From contig DASZDK010000033.1 in the NCBI GenBank assembly GCA_035942035.1, positions 1-24,770 on the forward strand: DNA of 24,770 nt. The letters are read 5' to 3'. The translations under genes and the position numbers were made by a program. The notes below the pieces were generated by a model. It was not told the origin of the DNA. It worked only from the letters and a program-made list of their open reading frames with translations, and did not search any database. The stretch comes from JAHWJR01 sp035942035. GTDB taxonomy: Bacteria; Actinomycetota; Acidimicrobiia; Acidimicrobiales; CADCSY01. This document shows positions 6,449 through 16,666 of the stretch, piece after piece; positions within the stretch are counted from its first letter, which is position 1; each line of letters starts with the position of its first letter.

Positions 6449-8196
6449 GTCCCCTCCTCGGCCCGCGCCACCAGGAAGGGTAGCAACTGGCCCACCGCCT
6501 CTGAGCGGTGAGCGGGGTCGAGAAGGCCCTCCTGGCATGGCTTGAGCCAGCCGATGAGGTTCGGATCGACCGGTGGCCCGTTGGACGTACGGGCATCGGC
6601 GTCGAGCTTGCGGAGGAGCCGGGCGACGCCGTCATGGACCAGCATGGCCACCACGTCGCCCGGGTCGACGTCGGCCACCTCGTCGGCTGCCAGCTGGTGG
6701 AGCAGCTCCGCCACCTCGGGCTCGGCGGCGTCAACCGCTTCCCGAAAGGTCGGCGACGACGCCAGCGCCTGGTAGGCGCTGCGCTCGAGGGGGTCGGCGA
6801 AGAGCACCTCGTGCAGACCGTCGGCCACGGCGTGGGGCTGGTGCACGGCGAGGTTCAGCGCCAGCAGGGAGAGGGTCTCGGCCCGACGGGCCCGGGCCGC
6901 ACGAGGTTCCGGCCGAGCGACCCGGCCACGGCCCTGGCCCCGCAGCAGGTGCTCGGGCCGGACGTCGAGGCGGAGCGCCACCTTGGTGGCGTAGTCCTCC
7001 CGCACGATCTGGTCGGGGTGCTCGGCGATCAGCTCGCGAGCCTCCTCGGCCACCCGTGCACGTGCCTCCACCGACGCCAGCGGCGTCCCCGAGAGCAGCC
7101 GTTCCAGCCTGAACGCCAGGAACGGGGCCGCCTGGGCAACCGCGTGGCGGAGGCCCTCCGGATCGGTGCGGGCAAGCTCGCCCGGGTCGGCGTCAGGAGG
7201 CAGGGCGGCCACGGCCACGTCGACCTCGTGGCGCCGCTCCCAACCGTAGACCCGCTCGGCCGCGCCTTGGCCGGCGCTGTCGGCGTCGAAGGCAAGCACG
7301 ATGCGGGGGGCGAATCGCCGCAGGGTGGCCACGTGGCGCTCGGTCAGCGCCGTACCGCACGTCGCCACCGCCCGACCCACGCCGGCGGTGACCAGGCCGA
7401 TCACGTCGGTGTAGCCCTCGCACACCACCACCTCCTCGTGCTCGACCACCTCCGACTTGGCCCAGTTGAGCCCGTAGAGCACCTCGCTCTTGTCGTAGAT
7501 GGCGGTGGCCGGCGAGTTCTTGTACTTCGGGCCCCGGCCTCCGGGAAGGATCCGTCCGCCGAAGGCCAGGGGGTCGCCGCGGGCGTCGAAGATGGGGAAC
7601 AGGACTCGGCTCCGGAAGCTGTCCTGGAGCTTGCCCCGCTGGTTGACGAAGCCCAGGCCGGTGTCGACGGCCAGCTCGCTCGACAGTGAAAGCGCCCGGC
7701 ACAGGGCGTCCCACCCGTCGGGGGCCCAGCCCAGGTGGAACCGGCGGACGATCTCACCGTCGTAGCCGCGCGACCGCAGGTACCCACGGGCGGCGGCGGC
7801 GTCGGGAGCGGTGAGCAACCGCTCGTGGTACCAGTCCACCGCCCGGCCCAGCACCTCGACCAGCTTCGAGCGACGCCGGCGTTCGCCACCCTCCCGGGTG
7901 TTGTCCCAGCGCAGCTCGATGCCGGCCCGGCCGGCCAGCAGCTCGACGGCGGCCACGAAGTCCAGGTGTTGCATCTCCCGGACGAAGGTGATGGCGTCGC
8001 CCTTGGCCGCGCACCCGAAGCAGTAGTAGAAGCCCAGCTCGGCGTTGACCGAGAACGAGGGCGTCCGTTCCGTGTGGAACGGGCACAGGCCCACCCAGCG
8101 CGTGCCCGAGCGGCGCAGGGCCACGTGCTCGCCGACGACGGCGGCCAGGTCGGTGGCCGCCCGGACCCGCTCGATGTCCTCGTCGGCGATTCCCAT
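6445..8196 (-). CDS. dnaG: DNA primase DnaG
   Basis: The 583-residue primase makes RNA primers for replication. Its zinc-binding domain has CPFH (C38, H41) and CFGC (C59, C62). The catalytic core carries PIFDARGDPLAFGGRIL (~201-217), GPKYKNSP, and the TOPRIM residues: E260 in CEGYTDVIGL and D304/D306 in AFDADSAG. The C-terminal third is the helicase-interacting region, divergent as usual. ATG start; a TACGTT hexamer ends 8 nt upstream and no good Shine-Dalgarno is seen. The stop overlaps the rpoD start, giving translational coupling, as in the macromolecular-synthesis operon; rpsU is not adjacent. Confidence 0.96.
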   Translation of the reverse strand: MGIADEDIERVRAATDLAAVVGEHVALRRSGTRWVGLCPFHTERTPSFSVNAELGFYYCFGCAAKGDAITFVREMQHLDFVAAVELLAGRAGIELRWDNTREGGERRRRSKLVEVLGRAVDWYHERLLTAPDAAAARGYLRSRGYDGEIVRRFHLGWAPDGWDALCRALSLSSELAVDTGLGFVNQRGKLQDSFRSRVLFPIFDARGDPLAFGGRILPGGRGPKYKNSPATAIYDKSEVLYGLNWAKSEVVEHEEVVVCEGYTDVIGLVTAGVGRAVATCGTALTERHVATLRRFAPRIVLAFDADSAGQGAAERVYGWERRHEVDVAVAALPPDADPGELARTDPEGLRHAVAQAAPFLAFRLERLLSGTPLASVEARARVAEEARELIAEHPDQIVREDYATKVALRLDVRPEHLLRGQGRGRVARPEPRAARARRAETLSLLALNLAVHQPHAVADGLHEVLFADPLERSAYQALASSPTFREAVDAAEPEVAELLHQLAADEVADVDPGDVVAMLVHDGVARLLRKLDADARTSNGPPVDPNLIGWLKPCQEGLLDPAHRSEAVGQLLPFLVARAEEGT

Positions 8197-8204
8197 CCCG
8201 TTCC

Positions 8205-8210
8205 AACGTA
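8205..8210 (-). promoter_or_regulatory. -10 hexamer TACGTT, probable near-leaderless promoter of dnaG-rpoD
   Basis: On the minus strand TACGTT (TANNNT) ends 8 nt before the dnaG ATG within the 45-bp gap after terC. It would let dnaG-rpoD be transcribed independently of terC. Confidence 0.45.
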
Positions 8211-8241
8211 CCGGCGGAGGCAGCCCCGTTCGTCCGTGGTC

Positions 8242-9219
8242 CTACGAGCCGACGGCCTCTTTCCGGTCGGCCCGCAGGGACACCACGATGGTCACCGTCA
8301 GGACCACGACGATCACCGCCAGTGAAGCCCACGTGGGCAGGTGGTAGACCTCGGACAGGAGCATCTTGACGCCGACGAAGGCCAGGATCACGGCGAGGCC
8401 GATGTTCAGGTAGCGGAACTTGCCGGCCATGCCCGCCAGGCAGAAATACAGCGCCCGCAGGCCGAGGATGGCGAAGGCGTTGGAGCTGAAGACGATGAAC
8501 TCCTCCCGGCTGACGGCCAGGATGGCCGGGATGGAGTCGACGGCGAAGATGACGTCGGTCGCCTCCACCATGAGCAGAACGGCGAACAGGGGCGTGGCCA
8601 GCAGGCGCCCCTGGTTCCTGGTGAACAGCTTCTGGCCGTCGTACTCCGACGTCGACGGCACCAGCTTGCGGACCGCCCGCAGGACCAGGTTGGTCTCGGG
8701 ATGGACCTGCGCCTCGTCGTGACGGGCGATCTTGTAGGCCGAGTACAACAGCAGCCCGCCGAAGACGTAGAGCACGAAGTCGAAGCGCTCGATCAGCGCC
8801 ACGCCGGCGAAGATGAAGATGCCTCGCAGCACCAGGGCGCCGAAGACGCCCCAGAACAGCACCCGGAACTGGTACTGCTTGGGCACGCCGAAGTACGACA
8901 GCAGGACGGCCCACACGAACACGTTGTCGATCGAGAGGCTCTTCTCGATCAGGTAGCCAGCGAGGTACTCACCACCGGCCTGCCCTCCCTGCCAGGCCAG
9001 CACGACCAGGGTGAACGAGAGGCCGATGGTGATCCACACCCCGCTCTCGATGGCCGCTTCCTTGAAGCTGACCTCCTTGGCAGTGCGGTGGACGATGAGG
9101 AGGTCGGCCACGAGCAGCGTCGCCACCAGGGCGACGAAGGCGGCCCACTGCCACGGCTCAACCTCGAACCGGGCGAACTGGTCCGACGACGCCTCGGCGG
9201 CGAAGACGAGACGGGACAC
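8242..9219 (-). CDS. TerC-family integral membrane protein
   Basis: The 325-residue protein has about eight to nine hydrophobic helices and the TerC signatures: the conserved acidic helix SLSIDNVFVW (D98), and EATDVIFAVDSIPAIL (D222, D228), with NAFAILGLRALYF near 255. Related proteins (Alx, MeeF/MeeY) export manganese or metallate co-translocated exoenzymes; the ion here is not shown by the sequence. Start is a GTG with neither a clear Shine-Dalgarno nor a TANNNT box. It lies 33 bp after ppdK, so it is probably transcribed from upstream. No yybP-ykoY riboswitch fits in that gap. Confidence 0.9.
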   Translation of the reverse strand: MSRLVFAAEASSDQFARFEVEPWQWAAFVALVATLLVADLLIVHRTAKEVSFKEAAIESGVWITIGLSFTLVVLAWQGGQAGGEYLAGYLIEKSLSIDNVFVWAVLLSYFGVPKQYQFRVLFWGVFGALVLRGIFIFAGVALIERFDFVLYVFGGLLLYSAYKIARHDEAQVHPETNLVLRAVRKLVPSTSEYDGQKLFTRNQGRLLATPLFAVLLMVEATDVIFAVDSIPAILAVSREEFIVFSSNAFAILGLRALYFCLAGMAGKFRYLNIGLAVILAFVGVKMLLSEVYHLPTWASLAVIVVVLTVTIVVSLRADRKEAVGS

Positions 9220-9252
9220 GGCTGGGTGCGTCGACTCGGACGGTGGGAGGCG

Positions 9253-11910
<2,658 letters not shown>

Positions 11911-11916
11911 GGGGCG

Positions 11917-11922
11917 AGACTA
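11917..11922 (-). promoter_or_regulatory. -10 hexamer TAGTCT, probable leaderless promoter of ppdK
   Basis: On the minus strand TAGTCT ends 6 nt before the ppdK GTG; the bases between (CGCCCC) hold no ribosome binding site. The -35 region shows no recognisable TTGACA. Confidence 0.55.
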
Positions 11923-11951
11923 CCGACGTTGCCCTGTGCGCCGCGACCCGA

Positions 11952-12055
11952 CGCCGGCGGATCATCGCCGGGTGCCGCTGCGGAGTCCGCCAGGCGGAGC
12001 AGCGAGAGCAGCAGGTGCAGCTCCGTGCACGGGCGCCGGCGGATTATCGCCGGCG
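11952..12055. repeat. Pair of near-identical 20-bp palindromic repeats between glyS and ppdK
   Basis: Copy 1 (11952-11971) and copy 2 (12034-12053) differ at one base: CGCCGGCGGATYATCGCCGG. Each can form a hairpin with a 6-nt loop GATYAT; the second has an 8-bp stem that begins directly after the glyS stop codon. Together they fill the 145-bp glyS-ppdK gap with REP-like structure and may terminate or stabilise the glyS mRNA. Confidence 0.55.
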
Positions 12056-13360
12056 TTATGACAAACGCTGGGTGAGCTCGGACACCAGGGCGTCGATGGG
12101 AACCCGCACCTGCTCGAGGTCGTCGCGGGAGCGGATGGTCACGGCGCCGTCGTCGAGACTGTCGAAGTCGACGGTCACGCACCACGGCGTTCCGATCTCG
12201 TCCTGACGCCGGTAGCGGCGGCCGATGGCCTGCGTCTCGTCGTAGTCGCACATCCAGCGCTGGTGGAGGAGGGCCAGCACCTGGCGCGCCAGCGGGGTGA
12301 GGCTCTCCTTGCGGGACAGGGGCAGCACCGCGACCTGGTAGGGCGCCAGGCGGTGGTGGAGGCGCAGCACGGTGCGCTCCTCGCCGTTGACCTCGTCGAC
12401 GTCGTAAGCGGCGAGGAGGAAGGCCATCATCGCCCGGGTGGCGCCGGCCGCCGGCTCGATGACGTGGGGCACGTAGCGCATCCCGCTGGCCTGGTCGAAG
12501 TACTCGAGGGACTGCCCGGACGCCTCGGCGTGCTGGCGCAAGTCGTAGTCGGTGCGGTTGGCGATGCCCTCGAGCTCGCCCCACCCCCACGGGTAGAGGA
12601 ACTCGACGTCGGAGGTGGCCACGGAGTAGTGGCTCAGCTCGTCGGGATCGTGCGGCCGCAGGCGGAGGTGGTCGTCGGGGATGCCGAGCTCGGCGTACCA
12701 GCGCATGCGCTCGGCGCACCAGTACTCGTACCAGCGGGGCCCGTCGTCGGGCGGCACGAAGAACTCGAGCTCCATCTGCTCGAACTCCCTGGTGCGGAAG
12801 ATGAAGTTGCCCGGCGTGATCTCGTTTCGGAAGGACTTGCCCACCTGGGCGATGCCGAACGGCGGCTTCTTGCGCGAGGTGTCGAGCACGTTCTTGAAGT
12901 TGACGAACATGCCCTGCGCCGTCTCCGGGCGAAGGTAGGCCACGGCAGCGTCGGACTCCACCGGGCCGGCGTTGGTCTTGAACATGAGGTTGAACTGGCG
13001 GGCCTCGGTGAAGCTGTCGGTCGCCCCGCAGTTGGGACAGACCTCGGGGTCGTCGAGCTGGTCGAGGCGGAAGCGCTCGCGGCAGCGCCGGCAGTCGACC
13101 AAGGGGTCGGTGAAGTTGGACAGGTGGCCGGACGCCTCCCAGATGGCCGGCGGCGACAGGATGGCGGCGTCGAGTCCGACCACGTCGGCACGCATCTGCA
13201 CCATCGAACGCCACCAGGCGTCCTTCACGTTGCGCAGCAGCAGCACCCCGACGGGCCCGTAGTCGTAGGTGGAACGGAAGCCGCCGTAGATGTCGGCGGA
13301 CGGGAACACGAACCCCCGCCGCTTGCAGAGATTGACCACCTGCTCGAAGAGGTCAGCCAT
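12056..13360 (-). CDS. glyS: Glycine--tRNA ligase, single-chain (eukaryote-type) class II
   Basis: The 434-residue enzyme charges tRNA-Gly. It starts MADLFEQVVNLCKRRGFVFP, continues with YGGFRSTYDYGPVGVLLLRN near the N-terminus, and has a Cys4 insert (C90, C93, C108, C111) that probably binds zinc. Motif 2 is FRNEITPGNFIFRTREFEQM (~167-186). The C-terminal half has motif 3 (IEPAAGATRAMMAFLLAAY) and the anticodon-binding domain (~345-434, PYQVAVLPLS). It is the alpha2 type rather than the alpha2beta2 GlyQ/GlyS. ATG at 13360 is chosen because the conserved N-terminus begins there and TAGTGT ends 7 nt upstream. A much longer frame extends into recO antisense and is rejected. Confidence 0.96.
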   Translation of the reverse strand: MADLFEQVVNLCKRRGFVFPSADIYGGFRSTYDYGPVGVLLLRNVKDAWWRSMVQMRADVVGLDAAILSPPAIWEASGHLSNFTDPLVDCRRCRERFRLDQLDDPEVCPNCGATDSFTEARQFNLMFKTNAGPVESDAAVAYLRPETAQGMFVNFKNVLDTSRKKPPFGIAQVGKSFRNEITPGNFIFRTREFEQMELEFFVPPDDGPRWYEYWCAERMRWYAELGIPDDHLRLRPHDPDELSHYSVATSDVEFLYPWGWGELEGIANRTDYDLRQHAEASGQSLEYFDQASGMRYVPHVIEPAAGATRAMMAFLLAAYDVDEVNGEERTVLRLHHRLAPYQVAVLPLSRKESLTPLARQVLALLHQRWMCDYDETQAIGRRYRRQDEIGTPWCVTVDFDSLDDGAVTIRSRDDLEQVRVPIDALVSELTQRLS

Positions 13361-13367
13361 CCGCTGG

Positions 13368-13373
13368 ACACTA
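13368..13373 (-). promoter_or_regulatory. -10 hexamer TAGTGT, probable leaderless promoter of glyS
   Basis: On the minus strand TAGTGT ends 7 nt before the glyS ATG in the 50-bp gap after recO. No Shine-Dalgarno is present between. Confidence 0.55.
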
Positions 13374-13410
13374 CGGGATGAGCATGCCGCCGCTACACAG
13401 GGGAGCTGGC

Positions 13411-14127
13411 TCAGGCCCGGTCGAGGACCCCGACGGCGCGCAGCCGGCGCTCGAGATGGTGCTCGAGGGCTCGGGTGCCCAGGTACTCGAGTTCGGGGCC
13501 GGCCGGCACGGGTCCCTCGGCGAGCACGGCCACCAGGTCGCCCCCCAGGATGCGACGCAGCAGGCCGAGCGCCTCGGCGGTGATGCGGGTGCCGTGGCGG
13601 CACGAGGGACACAGCACACCACCCTCGCCCACGTCGAACGCCACCAGCGCTCCTCCCGATCCGCAGGCGACGCAGTGCTCGAGCACGGGCCGGAAGCCCT
13701 GCTGGGCCAGCAGCCTCCAGAAGAAGGCAGGCACCAGCAAGGGAGCGTCGTTGGCGGCGAGGGTGCGAAGGGCGCCGAGCAGCATCTGGTACAGGCGCGG
13801 ATCGGCCTCGCCCTCCTGGACCACGGCGTCGACCACCTCGAGCAGGCACGTCGCCCGGCCCAGCCGCTCGAGGTCCTCCCGCACGGGGCGGAAGTGATCG
13901 ATGGCCTCGGCCTGGGTGATGGTGTCGAGGCTTCGGCCCTCGTAGCACAGCAGGGCCACGTGGCTGAGCGGCTCCAGCCGGGCGCCGAAGCGGCTCTTGG
14001 TCCGCCGCACCCCCTTGGCCACGGCCCGCACCTTTCCCCGGCCCTCGGTGACCAGGGTCACGATCCGATCGGCCTCGCCCAACTTGATGGTGCGCAGCAC
14101 CACCCCCCGCTCGCGATAGAGCCCCAT
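13411..14127 (-). CDS. recO: DNA repair protein RecO
   Basis: The 238-residue protein works with RecF and RecR to load RecA on SSB-coated gaps. The N-terminal OB fold (~1-80) begins MGLYRERGVVLRTIKLGEAD and contains KVRAVAKGVRRTKSRFGARL. A helical middle follows, then a zinc-like site with CVACG (~155) and CPSC (~173). ATG at 14127 is chosen because the conserved N-terminus starts there, 7 nt after the uppS stop; the longer frame overlaps uppS. Co-transcribed with uppS. Confidence 0.94.
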   Translation of the reverse strand: MGLYRERGVVLRTIKLGEADRIVTLVTEGRGKVRAVAKGVRRTKSRFGARLEPLSHVALLCYEGRSLDTITQAEAIDHFRPVREDLERLGRATCLLEVVDAVVQEGEADPRLYQMLLGALRTLAANDAPLLVPAFFWRLLAQQGFRPVLEHCVACGSGGALVAFDVGEGGVLCPSCRHGTRITAEALGLLRRILGGDLVAVLAEGPVPAGPELEYLGTRALEHHLERRLRAVGVLDRA

Positions 14128-14134
14128 GCCGGGC

Positions 14135-14860
14135 TCAGTCCTGCCCGACGACGCCGCCGTAGCGGCGGTCACGCCGCTGGAACTCACGGACCGCCTCGAA
14201 CAGGTGCTCCCGGCGGAAGTCGGGCCACAACACGTCAGTGAACACCAGCTCGCTGTAGGCCAGCTGCCAGAGCAGGAAGTTGGAGATGCGGTACTCCCCC
14301 GAGGTGCGCACCACCAGGTCGGGGTCGGGCATCTCGGAGTCGTAGAGATGACGGCGGATGGCGGACTCGTCGATCTTCTTCGCCGGCGTGCCCAGCTCGA
14401 CCAGCGCCCGCACGGCGTCGACGATCTCGGCGCGGCCCCCGTAGTTGAAGGCGATGGTGAGGGTCATGGTGCGGTTGTCCCGAGTGAGGTCACTCGTCTC
14501 CTCCATGCGCCGCACCAGCCGCCGCGGCACCCGCCCCTCACGACGCCCGACGAAGCGGATGCGCACCCCCCGCTCGTGGAGCTCGTCCCGGCGCCGTAGC
14601 AGGATCCCCTCGTTGAACTGCATGAGGTAGCGCACCTCGTCGACGGGGCGCCGCCAGTTCTCGGTGGAGAAGGCGTAGACCGTCAGCCACCGCAACCCGA
14701 GCTCGAGCGCCCCCTCGACGGCGTCGAGGAGCGCCTTCTCGCCGGCGGCGTGGCCCTCGGTGCGCGGCAGACCGCGCTTCTTGGCCCAGCGGCCGTTGCC
14801 GTCCATGACGCATGCCACGTGGCCCGGTACCCGCACGGGGTCGATCCCGTCGAGGTCCAC
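14135..14860 (-). CDS. uppS: Isoprenyl (undecaprenyl-type) diphosphate synthase
   Basis: The 241-residue cis-prenyltransferase builds the lipid carrier for peptidoglycan by adding isopentenyl diphosphate units. Motifs are CVMDGNGRWAKKRGL with catalytic D20 and the Asn/Gly/Arg of the pyrophosphate site, RTEGHAAG (~33-40), TVYAFSTENWRRP (~60-72), and the C-terminal DLVVRTSGEYRISNFLLWQ with WPDF. The chain length of the product cannot be read from sequence alone. GTG start with TAGGTT 6 nt upstream. First gene of a recO-containing unit and divergent from the YihY gene across 36 bp. Confidence 0.95.
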   Translation of the reverse strand: MDLDGIDPVRVPGHVACVMDGNGRWAKKRGLPRTEGHAAGEKALLDAVEGALELGLRWLTVYAFSTENWRRPVDEVRYLMQFNEGILLRRRDELHERGVRIRFVGRREGRVPRRLVRRMEETSDLTRDNRTMTLTIAFNYGGRAEIVDAVRALVELGTPAKKIDESAIRRHLYDSEMPDPDLVVRTSGEYRISNFLLWQLAYSELVFTDVLWPDFRREHLFEAVREFQRRDRRYGGVVGQD

Positions 14861-14866
14861 CGGTCG

Positions 14867-14872
14867 AACCTA
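14867..14872 (-). promoter_or_regulatory. -10 hexamer TAGGTT, probable leaderless promoter of uppS-recO
   Basis: On the minus strand TAGGTT ends 6 nt before the uppS GTG. The 12-base stretch from hexamer to start is nearly identical to that before the PlsY-like gene (TAGGTTCGACCG and TAGGTTCGCCGG). Confidence 0.6.
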
Positions 14873-14896
14873 CCGCTTGCGGGGTACATCCGGGCG

Positions 14897-15793
14897 GTGC
14901 TCGAGCGGCTGAGGTCGACGTACAGCGCGCGCTGGCCCTGGCTGGGCATCGCCCTGGACGTGCAGCGGCGCTTCGGCGAGGTCCACGGCGGTTCGCTGGC
15001 GGCGTCGGTGGCCCTCGCCGGGTTCCTGTCGCTGTTCCCCCTGGTGCTGGTGGCCATCGCCGTGGTGGGGTTCTTCGCCGCCAACCGGGCCGACCTGACC
15101 GGTGACGCCATCTCCTTCCTGGGCCTGCCGCGCAGCGGCGACGCCGCCAGCGTGCTGACTGCCGCCATCGCCACGGCCAGCGAGAGTCGCCGGGCCGCCT
15201 CGGTGGTCGGCTTCGTGGGGTTGGTGTGGTCGGGCCTCGGGTTGGTCGGCGCCCTGCAGTACCTCTACGACTCCGTCTGGCAGGTGCAGGGCCGCGGCAT
15301 CCGCGACAAGGTCGCTGCCCTGGCATGGCTCCTCGGCGCCGCCCTGCTGTTCGTGACCTCGTTCGCGGTGACGGCCGGGCTGCGCTTCGTGCCGCTGCTG
15401 GCCCCGCTCAACCTGCTCGTCGGACTGGGGCTGAGCACGGCGCTGTTCCTTTGGACGGCCAAGGTGCTGTGCAACCGGGACGTCGGATGGCGCCCCCTGG
15501 TGCCGGGCGCCGTGCTCGGAGCCGTGGGGTTCGAGGTGCTGAAGGTGCTCGGTGGCATCTACGTCCCCCGCGCCGTCGCCTCCTCCTCGGCCCTGTACGG
15601 CTCCATCGGCGTGGTGTTCGCCATCCTGGCGTGGCTAATGATCTTCAGCCGCCTGGTGGTGTACTCCGCCCTGCTCAACGTGGTGGCCTGGGAGCGCCGC
15701 CACGGGACGGTCTCGGTGGAGCTCCGGGTGCCCAAGGTTCCCGGCAGGGTGCCGGTCGCCGCCGACCGCGGTGGTCAGGCCGTCGCCGGCTGA
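14897..15793 (+). CDS. YihY/BrkB-family membrane protein
   Basis: The 298-residue protein has six hydrophobic helices and family marks: GGSLAASVALAGFLSLFPLV near ~35-55, WSGLGLVGALQYLYDSVWQV (~110-130), and RAVASSSALYGSIGVVFAIL followed by WLMIFSRLVVYSALLNVV. The family was once called RNase BN but is not a nuclease; its role is unsettled, possibly envelope or lipid related. GTG at 14897 is preferred: longer frames run antisense into uppS, and a TACATC hexamer (14885-14890) ends 6 nt before it. Divergent from uppS and followed 91 bp later by the PlsY-like gene. Confidence 0.88.
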   Translation: MLERLRSTYSARWPWLGIALDVQRRFGEVHGGSLAASVALAGFLSLFPLVLVAIAVVGFFAANRADLTGDAISFLGLPRSGDAASVLTAAIATASESRRAASVVGFVGLVWSGLGLVGALQYLYDSVWQVQGRGIRDKVAALAWLLGAALLFVTSFAVTAGLRFVPLLAPLNLLVGLGLSTALFLWTAKVLCNRDVGWRPLVPGAVLGAVGFEVLKVLGGIYVPRAVASSSALYGSIGVVFAILAWLMIFSRLVVYSALLNVVAWERRHGTVSVELRVPKVPGRVPVAADRGGQAVAG

Positions 15794-15872
15794 GGCCCTC
15801 CTCTGCCGGCGGCGAAGGAGCCGCTCCCGCATCGTCTGGCGCCAGCACCGCCGGACGGCGCCGGGCCGGCGG

Positions 15873-15878
15873 TAGGTT
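15873..15878 (+). promoter_or_regulatory. -10 hexamer TAGGTT, probable leaderless promoter
   Basis: TAGGTT ends 6 nt before GTG 15885 (9 nt before ATG 15888). A 7-bp G+C inverted repeat (15848-15854 with 15866-15872) lies just upstream and may end the YihY transcript. Confidence 0.55.
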
Positions 15879-15884
15879 CGCCGG

Positions 15885-16616
15885 GTGATGGGCCTGACCA
15901 TGCTCGTGGCGCTGGTCGACGTCCCCCGCAACGCCACTGCGGTGGGCGTGCTCGCCGGCCCGCTCGTACTGGCTGGCTACCTGGCCGGCTCCGTGCCCTT
16001 CGCCTACCTGCTCTCACGCCGGCGGCTGCGCCGCCAACTCGACGAGCCGGGCCTGTCCCGGCTCTCGACTCCCGGCGGTAATCCCGGCGCCGGCAAGCCG
16101 CGCCGGAGCGCCTGGGCCCTGGTCCTGCCGGCGGCGGCCACCCTCGCCGCCACCACGCTGGCCTGGCACCTGACGCTCGCCGCCACGCCGGGGGGCAACA
16201 CCTTCAGCGCGGTAGGGATCTTCTCCAACCAGGCCGTCGGCGCCTGGGTGTCGGTGGCGCTGTGGACGGGGTTGGCGGCCGTGGTCGGCCACAGCGCTCC
16301 GGTGTGGAACCGGTTCCGGGGCGGCAGCGGGCTGCCGCCGGCGCTCGCCCTGGGCGCGGCCTACGTGCCCATGCTCTTGCTGTTCGCCGCCGGCGCCTAC
16401 CTCGCTGTGTTCGGCGCCACGCGAAGCCAGCGGACCGCGCTCCTGAGCGCCCTGCCCGTGGTGGTCGTCGCCGCCTACCTGACCTGGCTGGCGGACCTGC
16501 AGGCGGGCTGGGGCGTCACCAACGGGCCGGAGGTGACGCTGTGGGCCACGGTCATGGTAGGCGCCCTGTTCGCCCGGAACCTTCGCCGTCCGTTCTCGCT
16601 GCTCGAGCCGGCGTAG
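15885..16616 (+). CDS. PlsY-like membrane protein with degenerate active-site motifs
   Basis: The 243-residue protein has about six hydrophobic segments. It shares with glycerol-3-phosphate acyltransferase PlsY the first loop AGYLAGSVPFAYLLSRRRL (~30-48) and the second GHSAPVWNRFRGGSGLPPAL (~135-154). The other key features are altered: the glycine-rich GSGN.GATN loop reads TPGGNPGAGKPRRSA, the GGKG phosphate site reads GGSG, and the terminal HRENI reads FARNLRRP. It is thus a PlsY relative that may have lost or changed activity. The start is GTG 15885 or ATG 15888; the leaderless hexamer favours the first. No gene of lipid synthesis is adjacent. It converges on era. Confidence 0.7.
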   Translation: MMGLTMLVALVDVPRNATAVGVLAGPLVLAGYLAGSVPFAYLLSRRRLRRQLDEPGLSRLSTPGGNPGAGKPRRSAWALVLPAAATLAATTLAWHLTLAATPGGNTFSAVGIFSNQAVGAWVSVALWTGLAAVVGHSAPVWNRFRGGSGLPPALALGAAYVPMLLLFAAGAYLAVFGATRSQRTALLSALPVVVVAAYLTWLADLQAGWGVTNGPEVTLWATVMVGALFARNLRRPFSLLEPA

Positions 16617-16666
16617 CCGTCGCTGAACTTCGTGCCCCGGCCACGTTGGCGACCGCCGCGGAGTCC

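Noticed and set aside
5219..6511. 430-residue open frame on the plus strand
   Set aside because: Fully antisense to rpoD, whose conserved regions are certain.
8197..8241. Possible yybP-ykoY (manganese) riboswitch linked to terC
   Set aside because: This gap is downstream of terC, and the gap upstream is only 33 bp, too short for the riboswitch.
13361..13948. Long N-terminal extension of glyS
   Set aside because: It is antisense-frame noise over recO; the conserved start MADLFEQ with an upstream TAGTGT fixes the gene start at 13360.
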